A stretch of DNA of 64,000 nucleotides from Melghirimyces algeriensis (GCF_900182565.1 NZ_FXTI01000003.1:1-64000); one strand, 5' to 3'; positions 53,398-63,015 are shown, counted from the first letter of the stretch. The notes: generated by a model from the letters alone, not told the origin. Numbers and translations are program-made.

Positions 53398-53523
53398 AAC
53401 AGCTCCGGGGCGAAGGTGGACACCTATGCCATCACCTACAACGGGCTGAACCAGGTGCAGAAGGTGAAGGAGAAACTGAATGGAACCGTCCAAAACACCA
53501 CCAGCACCTATGATCCGATGTGA
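53398..53523 (+). repeat. Displaced Rhs YD-repeat fragment
   Basis: About 122 bp matching 46901-47022 (offset 6,497) with few changes and a 3-bp deletion, ending in TGA. Unlike the other Rhs fragments this piece comes from further inside the YD region, 1 kb before the core end. Confidence 0.85.
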
Positions 53524-54050
53524 AGAGAGGTACAGCGTACTTTTCCTCTTTTGCTTTTTATTGTAATCCAGATGAAGTTTAATGGAATGAACCGTAATCT
53601 AAATATAGTTTTCGACCAAAGTCATCTTGTTAAGCTTATTAAAAACGGTCGAACAGTATTTGGTTTAGATCCCAATAACAAACTGATTATGATGCAGATT
53701 CAGGTATTAACGATTATGAAATGGAGGTATTGAACCACTTTTACTTAATGGAACCGAGTTGAAAGGCGTTGTTTAGGTGAAAACATATAAAAAGGGCATT
53801 AGAAATTTTTAGTCGAGGAAAATGAAGAAAACAGGACTGATTATTCCAGTGTGATTGTTTATCACTATAATAAGTCGGGTTGATATCGATATCAATTGGG
53901 CGAACAAAGATAGGATTTTCATTTCCACCAGGGTTGAAACACTTTTATCTCTTCATAACGGACAAATGGAATAAATACTTCATGGGTGTGTTTGGTGATT
54001 ATCATTTTTTAAGTGTGGAAGAGATTGTTGGGAATATAAATCGAGTCCAT
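53524..54050 (+). pseudogene. Decayed toxin/immunity remnants
   Basis: About 530 bp with short protein-like pieces in different frames, for example DADSGINDYEMEVLNHFYLMEPS, TDYSSVIVYHYNKSG and WNKYFMGVFGDYHFLSVEEIVGNINR. They look like one or two decayed AT-rich cassette genes. No intact gene can be supported. Confidence 0.45.
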
Positions 54051-54083
54051 GGTGCCACCGCCCAACAAGAGGGCGGTGGCACC
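54051..54083. terminator. Strong hairpin closing the Rhs region
   Basis: GGTGCCACCGCCC / GGGCGGTGGCACC (13 bp, perfect, GC-rich) with a 7-nt loop. Only a short T stretch follows; it probably acts as terminator or boundary for the array. Confidence 0.6.
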
Positions 54084-54170
54084 TTCAATGGTCTGCCTAG
54101 TGCATGCTCCACGTGTTTCACTATTGTACAGCGAATAGCGAGATCCATTCAAATGCAACGATTTTCATGA

Positions 54171-55103
54171 TCAATCTCCTTTAAATGCTTTTTTTAATTC
54201 CGCAATGTTAAACTTTTTCATCTTCAAGAACGCCTGCGTGACGTGATCGCGCTGTTCCGGCGTGCCCTTGGTTATCATCTCGTCCAGTGTGGCGGGGACG
54301 ATCTGCCATGAGACGCCGTATTTGTCCTTGAGCCAGCCGCACTGTTCAGATTCGGGTACAGCGGAAAGTTTTTCCCAATAGCAGTCAATTTCCTCTTGCG
54401 TTTCACAATAGACTCTTAGGGAAATCGCCTCATTGAAGTTGAATGCGTGTTCCCGCGCGCTGTCCATTGCCGCAAACCAAGTGTTCTCCAACATAAAGTC
54501 GGTGAACATCACGGTTCCTTCTTTGTCCGGCTCTTGCCCAGGCTTATACCGAAAGAGAGCGCCAGGTTTCGAATTTCGGAAGACGGAAAGATAGAACTCA
54601 CGTGCCTCTTCCGCCTTGCCACAGTTTTTGCCTACGAACATCAAGGAGGGTACAATCGTGGGCCGCGGCTCCTCCTCTGGATTCGTAAGAATGAGCTGCC
54701 ATGAGACACCGTACTTGTCCTTGATCCATCCATACCGTTCGCTGAACGGGTACTGATCAAACGGCATAAGCGCAGTTCCGCCTTCGGACAGCTTATTCCA
54801 CACCTCGTCGATCTTTTCTTTCGCGTATGGATCAAAATTGACGATAAACGATATGGAAGGATTGAACTGGAAGAGTGGCCCCGCAGAGATACCCATAAAC
54901 GGATGTCCACAGACGGTGAAGGAAACAACATCGCAATCACCCGATGGCGTATTGTGCAAAGTCGTTGTGCTCGTGATTGTTGAATCGGGGAATACGGAGA
55001 CATAGAACTCTGCGGCTTCTTTCGCCTCCTCATCGAACCACAGGTGCGGGGTGATGGGGTTGATAAGCGACTTTTGAAGCATTTCAGAATTGGCTTCACT
55101 CAT
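54171..55103 (-). CDS. Two-domain VOC/PhnB-like protein
   Basis: 310 residues with two copies of the PhnB-like (3-demethylubiquinone methyltransferase-type) VOC fold: first ITPHLWFDEEAKEAAEFYVSVFPDS, second LMFVGKNCGKAEEAREFYLSVF, each ending with GWIKDKYGVSWQ or GWLKDKYGVSWQ. The C-terminal tail (DHVTQAFLKMKKFNIAELKKAF) fits family members. Despite the name, no methylation is expected; activity is unknown. ATG 55103 has AAGGAGG upstream. Stand-alone gene with a sequence character unlike the AT-rich array beside it. Confidence 0.85.
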   Translation of the reverse strand: MSEANSEMLQKSLINPITPHLWFDEEAKEAAEFYVSVFPDSTITSTTTLHNTPSGDCDVVSFTVCGHPFMGISAGPLFQFNPSISFIVNFDPYAKEKIDEVWNKLSEGGTALMPFDQYPFSERYGWIKDKYGVSWQLILTNPEEEPRPTIVPSLMFVGKNCGKAEEAREFYLSVFRNSKPGALFRYKPGQEPDKEGTVMFTDFMLENTWFAAMDSAREHAFNFNEAISLRVYCETQEEIDCYWEKLSAVPESEQCGWLKDKYGVSWQIVPATLDEMITKGTPEQRDHVTQAFLKMKKFNIAELKKAFKGD

Positions 55104-55324
55104 GATATTTTCCTCCTTTTTAAATGCAAAACACCATTTTTTCAAATATATCACAAAAATTGATTTTACGTTTTTTCCCGATTGTTATATGGAAGTTCCC
55201 CTCTTATTATCTTTATCAACAGTTTCCATACGTTTCTTAACTCCGGAAGAAAAATAGTACGAAGAAAGAGGTAGTGAAGGAACTTTAGGTGACACTTTGG
55301 ATTACTGAAGGGTTCACCAGAGAG

Positions 55325-56299
55325 CTAATGATTAACCTTGAGACAAAATTTACCCAGATAGTGATGATTCATGGCGAGATGGGCTTTATGGGCCTCTTCC
55401 AGTAAAAATGTCTGATCAATGTGAACGGTGAGGTTCCCGGATTGGATGTGATGGTGGAGTCTATGGATAATCTCACGATCCGGGTCACCGTTATAATCCG
55501 TTAAGCGAAGATCCGGTCGAACGTGTGGTACGGGATCGATTCCATTGGGATAGGCGATACGACCATCTATACGTACACTCTGAATCGCTTTTTGTGCAAT
55601 TTCCCCACCCGCAGTAAGCAGTGCAGCATCGAACCCCTCAGGTGCAAATGAACAGGCGGCAGATGAAATATCCTCTTTGTGTCCATCGACTACAGCATCG
55701 ATGCCAAGTCTCTTTACCATGGCGACACCATCATTACCTGAAGCTACTGCAAATACTTGGGCGCCCATATTCTTAGCCAGTTGCACGGCCACATGTCCGA
55801 CTCCACCGCTGGCGCCGAAAATCATGATGGATTCACCTGGTTTCAGTTTTAAGATATCTTCTAGTCCACGCAGTGCCGTGATACCAATTCCTGATATGGT
55901 GCTCGCTTCCTGAATGGATATAGAATGGGGAATACAGGATACATATTGGGAATCGAGAGCAACATATTCAGCGTAAAAACCGCCTTTTGGGTTGAGAAAG
56001 CCTGGAGCGTATACCTGATCTCCAATATGAAAACCATGAACCTCTTCACCCCATGCGATCACCGATCCAGCCCCCTCTGATCCCAGTACATAGGGAAATG
56101 TGGGGTTGATCCCCAACAGGTCGGCATACCCCCCTTCCCGTTCAAACAGATCCCATTCCCCCACGCCTGCATATTGAACGCGAATCAACACATCATGAGG
56201 TCCAAGCTCAGGTACTGCAACCTTTTGTACCACAAGCTCGTCTGGACCCCCAAACCGATTGAGCACAACAGCCCTCATAGTATGGAGAGGTGTATTCAT
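55325..56299 (-). CDS. Zinc-free MDR quinone-oxidoreductase-like enzyme
   Basis: 324 residues of the medium-chain dehydrogenase family: MRAVVLNRFGGPDELVV start typical of NADPH:quinone oxidoreductases, and NADP site IMIFGASGGVGHVAVQLAK. The catalytic zinc ligands of alcohol dehydrogenases are absent. Start ATG 56299 with GGAGGTAG upstream. Reads in the same direction as the SDR gene 59 bp upstream, so both may be one unit. Confidence 0.87.
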   Translation of the reverse strand: MNTPLHTMRAVVLNRFGGPDELVVQKVAVPELGPHDVLIRVQYAGVGEWDLFEREGGYADLLGINPTFPYVLGSEGAGSVIAWGEEVHGFHIGDQVYAPGFLNPKGGFYAEYVALDSQYVSCIPHSISIQEASTISGIGITALRGLEDILKLKPGESIMIFGASGGVGHVAVQLAKNMGAQVFAVASGNDGVAMVKRLGIDAVVDGHKEDISSAACSFAPEGFDAALLTAGGEIAQKAIQSVRIDGRIAYPNGIDPVPHVRPDLRLTDYNGDPDREIIHRLHHHIQSGNLTVHIDQTFLLEEAHKAHLAMNHHYLGKFCLKVNH

Positions 56300-56358
56300 T
56301 ACAATACTACCTCCTTAAACATCATTACACTGCCGAAAGTTACATCCGTTTTTTACGG

Positions 56359-57270
56359 TTATCTATACCCCTTTGCATTGGCCGGTTTTCCGGCTTCCTG
56401 AACCTCCACTAAGTATCTGAAACAATCGGGTTGGGATCCATCAACGTCAACAAAATTGTACATTTTAGCCAATTGCCCACTTGATAGGGAACACCCATTT
56501 AAGCGGTATTTATATGGATCTTTTGCGATGGCAGTGACAGCTCGTCCGATAAAGCGAGGGGTTTCCGAGATGATAAAATGGGGCTCATTCTCTGTTGCAT
56601 CCCGCCAATTTTCTTCGGTAACCCCAAAATGCTCCAGCATGATTTCTGACCGCATCCAGCCGGGAGTAACCGAAACAGCCGTACATTCATGCGGGGAAAG
56701 TTCATGGGCCAAAGCCTTGGCCATGCGAATAACGGAGCTTTTGGCCAAATCGTAAAACAACGATAGGCGGTAGCGATTGTGATTATATTCTTCTGTACCG
56801 TCTGTCACTTCAACCACCAATCCCCCCCTATTTTGAATCAGAAGCGGGAGAGCGTAATGGCTTGTGATGATGTGAGTATCAATCGCCAAGCGCAACATTC
56901 TGAACCCTTTATCTAGGGAGTGATCCCAAACCGTCGTATTCCACTCCGCCAAGTATTCCCCTCCCCAAATATCATTGACCAGGATATCCAATCTTCCCTG
57001 TTCCTTCTCAATTTTTTCTATCAAGCCCTCCACCTGTTCAGGTACAAGATGGTCGACCTGAACCGCAATTCCAACCCCGCCGAGATCATTGACGAATTCT
57101 GCTGTTTCCTCTATGGTTTCAGGACGTCCGTATTCAGAAATCTCATTTCGTGTTGTACGACCGGTCACATAAACGGTGGCTCCTGCAGCACCCAATTCCA
57201 TTGCGATCCCACGTCCTGCTCCTCTGGTGCCACCTGCAACCAGAGCAACCTTGCCTTTTAATGAATTCAC
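56359..57270 (-). CDS. Atypical SDR oxidoreductase
   Basis: 303 residues: NAD(P) site VALVAGGTRGAGRGIAMELG, NDIWGG in place of NNAG, and YDLAK as active-site Y-x3-K. VEVTDGTEEY stands where the catalytic serine usually lies, which marks the atypical subgroup. Start GTG 57270 follows GGAGGGTGATAG. It is divergent from the WYL regulator gene, 97 bp apart, which suggests that regulator controls it. Confidence 0.86.
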   Translation of the reverse strand: MNSLKGKVALVAGGTRGAGRGIAMELGAAGATVYVTGRTTRNEISEYGRPETIEETAEFVNDLGGVGIAVQVDHLVPEQVEGLIEKIEKEQGRLDILVNDIWGGEYLAEWNTTVWDHSLDKGFRMLRLAIDTHIITSHYALPLLIQNRGGLVVEVTDGTEEYNHNRYRLSLFYDLAKSSVIRMAKALAHELSPHECTAVSVTPGWMRSEIMLEHFGVTEENWRDATENEPHFIISETPRFIGRAVTAIAKDPYKYRLNGCSLSSGQLAKMYNFVDVDGSQPDCFRYLVEVQEAGKPANAKGYR

Positions 57271-57366
57271 TCTATCACCCTCCAATTCCCAAGATATCCA
57301 TAGTATAATTTTTAATAATGACATCCTTTGTCATATATGAGTCATTCTTTTATGAAGGTGATCAAC

Positions 57367-58338
57367 ATGCGTGCAGATCGACTGATTTCGATTTTGCTGT
57401 TGTTACAAAATAAAGGGAAGTTGACGACGAAAGAATTGGCCAAAGAATTGGAAGTGGCGGAACGTACCATTCATCGAGATATGGAAGCGCTAAGTGCAGC
57501 AGGTATTCCTGTTATAGCGGAGCGGGGAAAATTTGGGGGATGGAGACTGCTTGACCAATACCGGACAAAATTGACAGGGCTCAAGGAGAATGAATGGATG
57601 TCTCTCTTTATTTCCCCATCGTTTCAATTGCTTGCTGATTTGGGTTTATCAAAAGACTGGCAAAAAGCGCGTCAAAAGATTCTTGCTTCCTTTCCAAACG
57701 CCTTGAAGAAAAATGTCCATGATGTTTGGAATCGAATCCATGTTGATACAACGCAATGGGGGCATTCACCTGGGAAAATTGAATCATTTAAAATTTTGCA
57801 ACAGGCGATTTGGGAAGAAAGAAAACTTCAAATGAAATATGAACGGGCAGACAGGGAATGTATTGAACGAATTGTTGAGCCATTGGGACTCGTTGCGAAA
57901 GGAAGCGCATGGTATTTAGTCGCGTCCTCGAACGAGAACATTCGAAGTTACAGAGCTTCAAGAATCATTTCTGTCATATTGTTGACGGACGTATTCTCAC
58001 GACCCGATGACTTTGATTTGGTTCAGTATTGGAGCCACTCCACACAGGAATTTATAAAAAGCCTGCCCAAATATGAGGTGGATGTTGAAATTTCTCCGTC
58101 GATCGTTCAGAGAATAAAATTTACTGGACGATTTGTTCGCGTATTAAAAATGGATATACCAGCAGAGAGTGAATGGACCCCTGCCAGCTTGTGTTTTGAA
58201 ACGGAACAGGAGGCAAAAGAATATATTCTGGGTTTTGCGAATCAGATAAGAATCATTCGTCCTATCCGATTAAGGAAACAGATTTATGATATGGCAAAGC
58301 GTTTAGTGGACTTTTATGAGAGAGAGGGTTCCATATAA
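57367..58338 (+). CDS. HTH plus WYL-domain regulator (YafY-like)
   Basis: 323 residues: N-terminal DeoR-like winged helix (ADRLISILLLLQNKGKLTTKELAKELEVAERTIHRDMEAL) and a WYL domain (IVEPLGLVAKGSAWYLVAS, IRSYRASRI), with a C-terminal WCX-like part. WYL regulators sense small ligands or nucleic acids. ATG 57367 starts the conserved part and has GAAGGTGATC upstream. Its likely targets are the divergent SDR and MDR genes. Confidence 0.88.
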   Translation: MRADRLISILLLLQNKGKLTTKELAKELEVAERTIHRDMEALSAAGIPVIAERGKFGGWRLLDQYRTKLTGLKENEWMSLFISPSFQLLADLGLSKDWQKARQKILASFPNALKKNVHDVWNRIHVDTTQWGHSPGKIESFKILQQAIWEERKLQMKYERADRECIERIVEPLGLVAKGSAWYLVASSNENIRSYRASRIISVILLTDVFSRPDDFDLVQYWSHSTQEFIKSLPKYEVDVEISPSIVQRIKFTGRFVRVLKMDIPAESEWTPASLCFETEQEAKEYILGFANQIRIIRPIRLRKQIYDMAKRLVDFYEREGSI

Positions 58339-58507
58339 ATGATAAACGAATGCGGGCGGGTATTTTCATAGTAAATAAAAGTGAATACACCACCCGTACT
58401 TGTTTCCGTGTCACTATTCTTGCCACAAATGCATCCTGGGGTTTCGGTGATCATGCGTTTGTCTCTTCCCTTTAAGAGTGGATTTCATATATAGGTATTT
58501 AATGGAT

Positions 58508-58745
58508 GTGAACTACTCTCCATTAAAGCGGTAGAGCTTCTCGGTTCATCAAGCCGCAGGCGAGTACTCTCCGCGAGCTTCACTTCCCGCAGTTCCTACG
58601 GTACATGTTGAAAATGGTTTTGTGGGTCTTTCCACATGACAGGAATCGTTTTGCGTGTGTGACCGTTCCTTCCTCACCACAACCCCATACGATTCGGTTT
58701 TCAAGGTACAAATCGTTTAACGAGTTTTCGCTCGCATTTTGAGCA
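58508..58745 (-). mobile_element. Decayed IS200/IS605 tnpB 3' end and right end
   Basis: On the minus strand the frame reads NASENSLNDLYLENRIVWGCGEEG (compare the TnpB motif D-x-NAS-x-N), ends in RRNCGK, and is followed by a right-end-like sequence GAAGCTCTACC ... GGAGAGTAGTTCAC ending near 58508. This belongs to a different IS605 subtype from those at 395 and 35476. Only the last ~80 codons remain. Confidence 0.55.
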
Positions 58746-58756
58746 TACCAAAAATT

Positions 58757-58858
58757 GTCGGACGAGGGGCCCCCCTCGTCCGACGACCGAAGGAAGTGCC
58801 CGTGGTGCGACCGGAGGAAGTGCACCACAGGCATTTCCTTCGGTCACCCGTGGTGCAC
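58757..58858. repeat. Cluster of strong palindromes
   Basis: Dyad 1 (58757-58784): GTCGGACGAGGGG - CC - CCCCTCGTCCGAC, perfect. Dyad 2 (58786-58844): ACCGAAGGAAGTGCC with GGCATTTCCTTCGGT (one G-T pair) and inner GTGGTGC with GCACCAC. GTGCACCAC (58820-58828) can pair instead with GTGGTGCAC (58850-58858), giving two exclusive folds. Region 58339-58974 has no other gene apart from the tnpB relic. Confidence 0.8.
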
Positions 58859-58974
58859 TCGATTTCATCTACCCCATTAAAATGGGGAGAATTTCCGCTC
58901 GTATATCCTATTATTGCGATAAAATTGATAGAAGAATGAATGGATCGATTTGAACATGGTGAGGTGATGGGGTA

Positions 58975-59958
58975 TTGCGAAGGGTGTTATTGATATCATC
59001 CATTGGTGCTTTAATTCTTTCTCTCTATTTTTCTGTTTATTTTGCTTGGCAATCGTTCCAGTATGGGGGGCCGATTGAACGAAAAGCGGCCAAAAAGGAT
59101 TATAAATATCATGTGGTTTTTATCTCACAGGAAAAAGGGAGCGAATATTGGAAACAGGTGAAAAGGGGGGCAAAGGATGCTGCTGCCGAATATGACGTCG
59201 TTGTTGAGTTTAAGGCTCCTTTACAACCCAACATAGATGAGCATGTGGATTTGATTGAAATGGCGTCTGCTTCCAAAGTTGACGGAATTATTACACAGGG
59301 TTTGACAGAGGAAGCGTTTACCCCTGTGATTAATCAAGCTGTGGATCACGGAATCCAGGTTATTACCATGGATTCAGATGTGAAACACAGTAAACGGTAT
59401 GCCTATATTGGGACGGATAACTATCGAGCCGGATTTCTGGCTGGCCAACGGATGGTCCGGGAGCTGGGAGGAAAAGGGGAAGTGGGTGTTGTGACTGGAA
59501 GCCGTCGAGCCAACAATATGATCCAACGGGTAGAAGGGTTTCGTGAGGCGATTCGCCAGCATGAAAAGATGCGGATTGTAACGGTGAAAGAGTCCAATAT
59601 CAGCCTCGTTCAAGCTTCACAAAAAACGAAGGAAATCTTTAATCAATATCCAGATGTGGATGGTTTGTTTGGGACAAGCGCTTCTGATGTCATCGGTATG
59701 GTGGAAGAATCGGAAAGCAGAGGAAAGATGAATGATGTAGTGATTATCGGATTTGACCAGCTTCCCCAAACCCTGAAATATCTTAAAGAGGGGAAAATTG
59801 AGGCTACCATTACACAAGAGCCTTATCAGATCGGATATCAGTCGGTTCAGTCAATGATGGCCCTTTTACAGGGAAAGCCGATGGAACGAAGGATTTATAC
59901 ACCGGTGAAGGTATTGGACCGAGAGAATATGCAGGCTGAAGAGGAGGATGGTCCGTGA
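58975..59958 (+). CDS. Membrane-anchored sugar-binding sensor protein (XylFII-type)
   Basis: 327 residues from TTG 58975 (GAGGTGATG upstream). An N-terminal membrane anchor (LLISSIGALILSLYFSVYFAW) is followed by a type I periplasmic-binding domain (VVFISQEKGSEYWKQVKRGAKDAA, MDSDVKHSKRYAYIGTDNY, IIGFDQLPQTLKYLKEGKIEATITQEP). It has no lipobox. Such proteins sit outside the cell and pass the sugar signal to a LytS-type kinase; the following kinase overlaps its stop by four bases (GTGA). Xylose as ligand is inferred from the xylF gene downstream. Confidence 0.82.
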   Translation: MRRVLLISSIGALILSLYFSVYFAWQSFQYGGPIERKAAKKDYKYHVVFISQEKGSEYWKQVKRGAKDAAAEYDVVVEFKAPLQPNIDEHVDLIEMASASKVDGIITQGLTEEAFTPVINQAVDHGIQVITMDSDVKHSKRYAYIGTDNYRAGFLAGQRMVRELGGKGEVGVVTGSRRANNMIQRVEGFREAIRQHEKMRIVTVKESNISLVQASQKTKEIFNQYPDVDGLFGTSASDVIGMVEESESRGKMNDVVIIGFDQLPQTLKYLKEGKIEATITQEPYQIGYQSVQSMMALLQGKPMERRIYTPVKVLDRENMQAEEEDGP

Positions 59959-61460
59959 TCCGGCTTCGAACAAAACTGTGGGTATTTTTTGTTTGTATCA
60001 GTTTATTATTGTACGGTGTTGCCTATATGTTGTATGACAACAGTCAGCGATCTGTTGAAGAATACAACCGAAGTTTTAATCGCTTTTTGTTGCTGAACAA
60101 TGTTTCCCAACAGACGGATCATGTATTGGATGCATTAAACCTGTATATGAACGAAAAAGAACCCAATCATTTGGGAGCTTTTCAAGAAAAGAAAGAGAAG
60201 CTGGAAGCGTTTTCGAAAAGGCTGAAGCCGGAGATTGAACACCAAAAAAACGCACTGTTGCTTTCCAATTATTCCAATATGTTGAGCCGGTTTTTGCGAG
60301 AATCAGAGCTGACCCTGAATTATGTCAATCTGGGTGAAGATGTGCGAGCCGACTACCATTATGCACAAGCTGTGAAACTGTCCCGTTTTATCCTGGAAAC
60401 GACACAGGATTTGATTGACCAGGAGCTGACGGATTATCACCCGTTTTATGCTGGTATGGTGCAGAAAAACCAATATTTGAAGTCGATGGGAACCGCTTTA
60501 TTTGTCAGTATATTATTAATAGCCGGCTTGTTTACCTATTGGTTTGCTGGGGGGATTACCCGACCGGTGGAGGCGTTGGTTAAGGAAGCCAGGGAAATTT
60601 CCCGTGGAAATTTGGCAGGCGCCGAGATCCAGGTGAAAAGTAAGGATGAGATTTCCTATCTGGCGGATGCGTTTAATGAGATGCGCTCCAAATTGCAACA
60701 ATTTATTCAGGAGCTGAAGGAAAAGGCAGTATTGGAAAGAGACTTGCAAGAACAGAAAGTGAAAAATTTGCAAAATGAGAATTTATTGCGGGAAATGGAA
60801 TTGAAAAGCCTGCAAAATCAAATTCATCCCCATTTCTTGTTTAATACGCTGAATACCATTTCCAAACAGGCTTATCTGGAAGGGGCAGAGAAAGCGAGTG
60901 GCCTTATTGAATCGATATCCCAAATGCTCCGATACAATCTGAGAAGGATCAACAACCCGGTTACCTTAGAGGACGAAGTGCAACATGTGAAAAATTATTT
61001 CTCGATTCTAAAAGCGCGTTTTCGGGATCGCGTCCGTTTGTCGATTGATGTGGAACCATCCTGCCTGTCGCAACGCATTCCTGTGCTAACCTTACAGCCG
61101 TTGGTTGAAAACGCTTTTATCCATGGGGTGGAAGGGATTGAAACGGGTGCGGAGATCGGTGTTCATGTCTTTGAAGAAGGGCATCGGGTTGTGGTGGAAG
61201 TGATCGATAATGGCGTGGGTATGTCTCCGGAGACGGTTCGTCAGTTGATGCAACCGGAAGAGGAAGGGGAGCGTTCCTCACTCGGTCATTCCACCGGAAT
61301 TGGTGTGCATAATGTGTTGAAACGGTTACGTTTATTCTATTCGACGGAAGAGGTTGTAAGGATTCAGTCTGAACAGGGAAAAGGGACACGGGTTCAGTTG
61401 TTGTTACCCATCGATAGGGAAGGAAGGGATCAGGATCATGTACAGACTGCTCATTGCTGA
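59955..61460 (+). CDS. Sensor histidine kinase (LytS/YesM type)
   Basis: 501 residues from GTG 59955. Two membrane segments (near residues 8-25 and 180-200) enclose an extracellular sensor part of about 150 residues with no full domain of its own, fitting a kinase that senses through the binding protein. Then HAMP (ITRPVEALVKEAREISRGNL), a coiled-coil, the His_kinase domain with phospho-histidine in QNQIHPHFLFNTLN, and an ATPase domain (LVENAFIHGVEG, VIDNGVGMS, GIGVHNVLKRL). Overlaps the regulator gene by 23 bp. Confidence 0.92.
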   Translation: MIRLRTKLWVFFVCISLLLYGVAYMLYDNSQRSVEEYNRSFNRFLLLNNVSQQTDHVLDALNLYMNEKEPNHLGAFQEKKEKLEAFSKRLKPEIEHQKNALLLSNYSNMLSRFLRESELTLNYVNLGEDVRADYHYAQAVKLSRFILETTQDLIDQELTDYHPFYAGMVQKNQYLKSMGTALFVSILLIAGLFTYWFAGGITRPVEALVKEAREISRGNLAGAEIQVKSKDEISYLADAFNEMRSKLQQFIQELKEKAVLERDLQEQKVKNLQNENLLREMELKSLQNQIHPHFLFNTLNTISKQAYLEGAEKASGLIESISQMLRYNLRRINNPVTLEDEVQHVKNYFSILKARFRDRVRLSIDVEPSCLSQRIPVLTLQPLVENAFIHGVEGIETGAEIGVHVFEEGHRVVVEVIDNGVGMSPETVRQLMQPEEEGERSSLGHSTGIGVHNVLKRLRLFYSTEEVVRIQSEQGKGTRVQLLLPIDREGRDQDHVQTAHC

Positions 61461-63015
61461 AGATGAACCGATTGAACGGGAAGCGATGCGAGTGATGATT
61501 GAACGCATTCTCTCTGATCGCATTCAGGTAGTGGGGGAGGCGGAGAACGGTCGTAAGGCTGTGGAGATGGCAGAAAAAACACAGCCGGATATTATTATGA
61601 TGGATATTAAGATGCCGGGGATCAATGGGATCGATGCCATTCGGGAAATTCAAAAGAAACAACCGGATACCCGATTTATTCTGGTGACTGCTTATGACCG
61701 ATTTCAATATGCACGGGAAGCCATGCGGATGGGAATCAAGGAATATTTACTGAAGCCCGGAACCATAAAGGAGCTGGAAGAAGCGATCAGCAATGTCGTT
61801 CGGGAGATTGATGAGGAACGACGTCGACGGGAACAGGAGCTGGATTTGAAAGACAAATGGATGCGGGTTCAGTCTCTGGTAGAAACGGAATGGGTGACTT
61901 CCCTTTTGTTGGAGCATATCCGTGATGTAAGTTGGGAAGATCTGCATGCCATATTGCAAGTGAAAATGGCTTCGGGGTTTGCATTTGTCATTTCCTCGAT
62001 TTCGAATATGAACAACTCCGAAGAACAGCGTCGCTTATATGAAACGATGAAAGAAACAGTCAAAGACGAATGTCCAACCTGTTTAGTTGGGCCGATGATG
62101 GGTCGACAGGTTCCTGTATTTGTATTGTGGCAAGAACCCCTGGTATGGGGACAACCTTCAACCAAATCAAAAGTGGTCCATATATTGCAAAAAACGATTC
62201 AAGCCCTGAAGAAAAGGTTTGGGGGATCGAATCTGTTTATTGGAGCCGGTTTGGTCTACAATCATGCCGAAGGATTGCGCAAGTCCTATCGGGAAGCGCT
62301 GATTGCCGCCCGTCGTCCAACTTCGCCGGCCGGATATCTGTTATATGACGATCTTTCAACGGTCTATTCTCCGGATGAAGCAGTCCTGTTGCATACGGAA
62401 AAAGAGTTGCTGGCGGCGGTGCAACAGGGTGATGATGAATGTGCTTTGCAATGGTATGACCGGTATGTTCAGGAAGCGGATCTCTATCATCAACAAGATG
62501 ACAAACCCCATCGTTTGATTGAACTGATGATTATTCTATACCGGGGGATGGATGCCCCGGAAACGGAGCGCCCTGATTGGAGTCAGTTTCACAAGCAGGC
62601 GTCCATTGAGGAGCAGGTGGAATGGGGACGTCATTATTTGTTGTCCCTGATTCACAATGCTCAAACCCGACGAAAAAGCCGATTAAAGGGAGGATTGGAG
62701 CGAGCAAAAGCCTATATTCATCAGCATTATCAGGATAACCTGACGCTGGCATCCGTAGCGGCTGAAGTAAATTTGAACCCGTACTATTTCAGCAAGCTGT
62801 TTAAAGAGGAATGCAATACGACCTTTATCGATTATTTAACCCGTGTTCGGATTGATCAAGCGAAGCAATTGATCCAATCCGGTGACTGGAGCCTGAAAGA
62901 GGTGTGCTATCAGGTCGGTTATCAAGATCCCAACTATTTCAGCCGTGTTTTCAAAAAGATGACAGGGGTTCCGCCAAGCCAGTACCGCAAAAGAATCACA
63001 AATCCGGATAGGTAA
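61438..63015 (+). CDS. Response regulator with AraC-type DNA-binding domain (YesN type)
   Basis: 525 residues. Receiver domain with acidic pocket (AEDEP) and phospho-acceptor D56 in MMDIKMPG, a linker of about 280 residues, and two AraC helix-turn-helix motifs at the end (LTLASVAAEVNLNPYYFSKLFKEE and SLKEVCYQVGYQDPNYFSRVFKKMTG). It should be phosphorylated by the kinase and switch on the xylF transporter genes that follow. Start ATG 61438, inside the end of the kinase gene. Confidence 0.93.
   Translation: MYRLLIAEDEPIEREAMRVMIERILSDRIQVVGEAENGRKAVEMAEKTQPDIIMMDIKMPGINGIDAIREIQKKQPDTRFILVTAYDRFQYAREAMRMGIKEYLLKPGTIKELEEAISNVVREIDEERRRREQELDLKDKWMRVQSLVETEWVTSLLLEHIRDVSWEDLHAILQVKMASGFAFVISSISNMNNSEEQRRLYETMKETVKDECPTCLVGPMMGRQVPVFVLWQEPLVWGQPSTKSKVVHILQKTIQALKKRFGGSNLFIGAGLVYNHAEGLRKSYREALIAARRPTSPAGYLLYDDLSTVYSPDEAVLLHTEKELLAAVQQGDDECALQWYDRYVQEADLYHQQDDKPHRLIELMIILYRGMDAPETERPDWSQFHKQASIEEQVEWGRHYLLSLIHNAQTRRKSRLKGGLERAKAYIHQHYQDNLTLASVAAEVNLNPYYFSKLFKEECNTTFIDYLTRVRIDQAKQLIQSGDWSLKEVCYQVGYQDPNYFSRVFKKMTGVPPSQYRKRITNPDR

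Noticed and set aside
58739..58939. Open frame of 66 codons across the palindromes
   Set aside because: It is forced open by the inverted repeats; the peptide is itself palindromic in composition and has no ribosome site.
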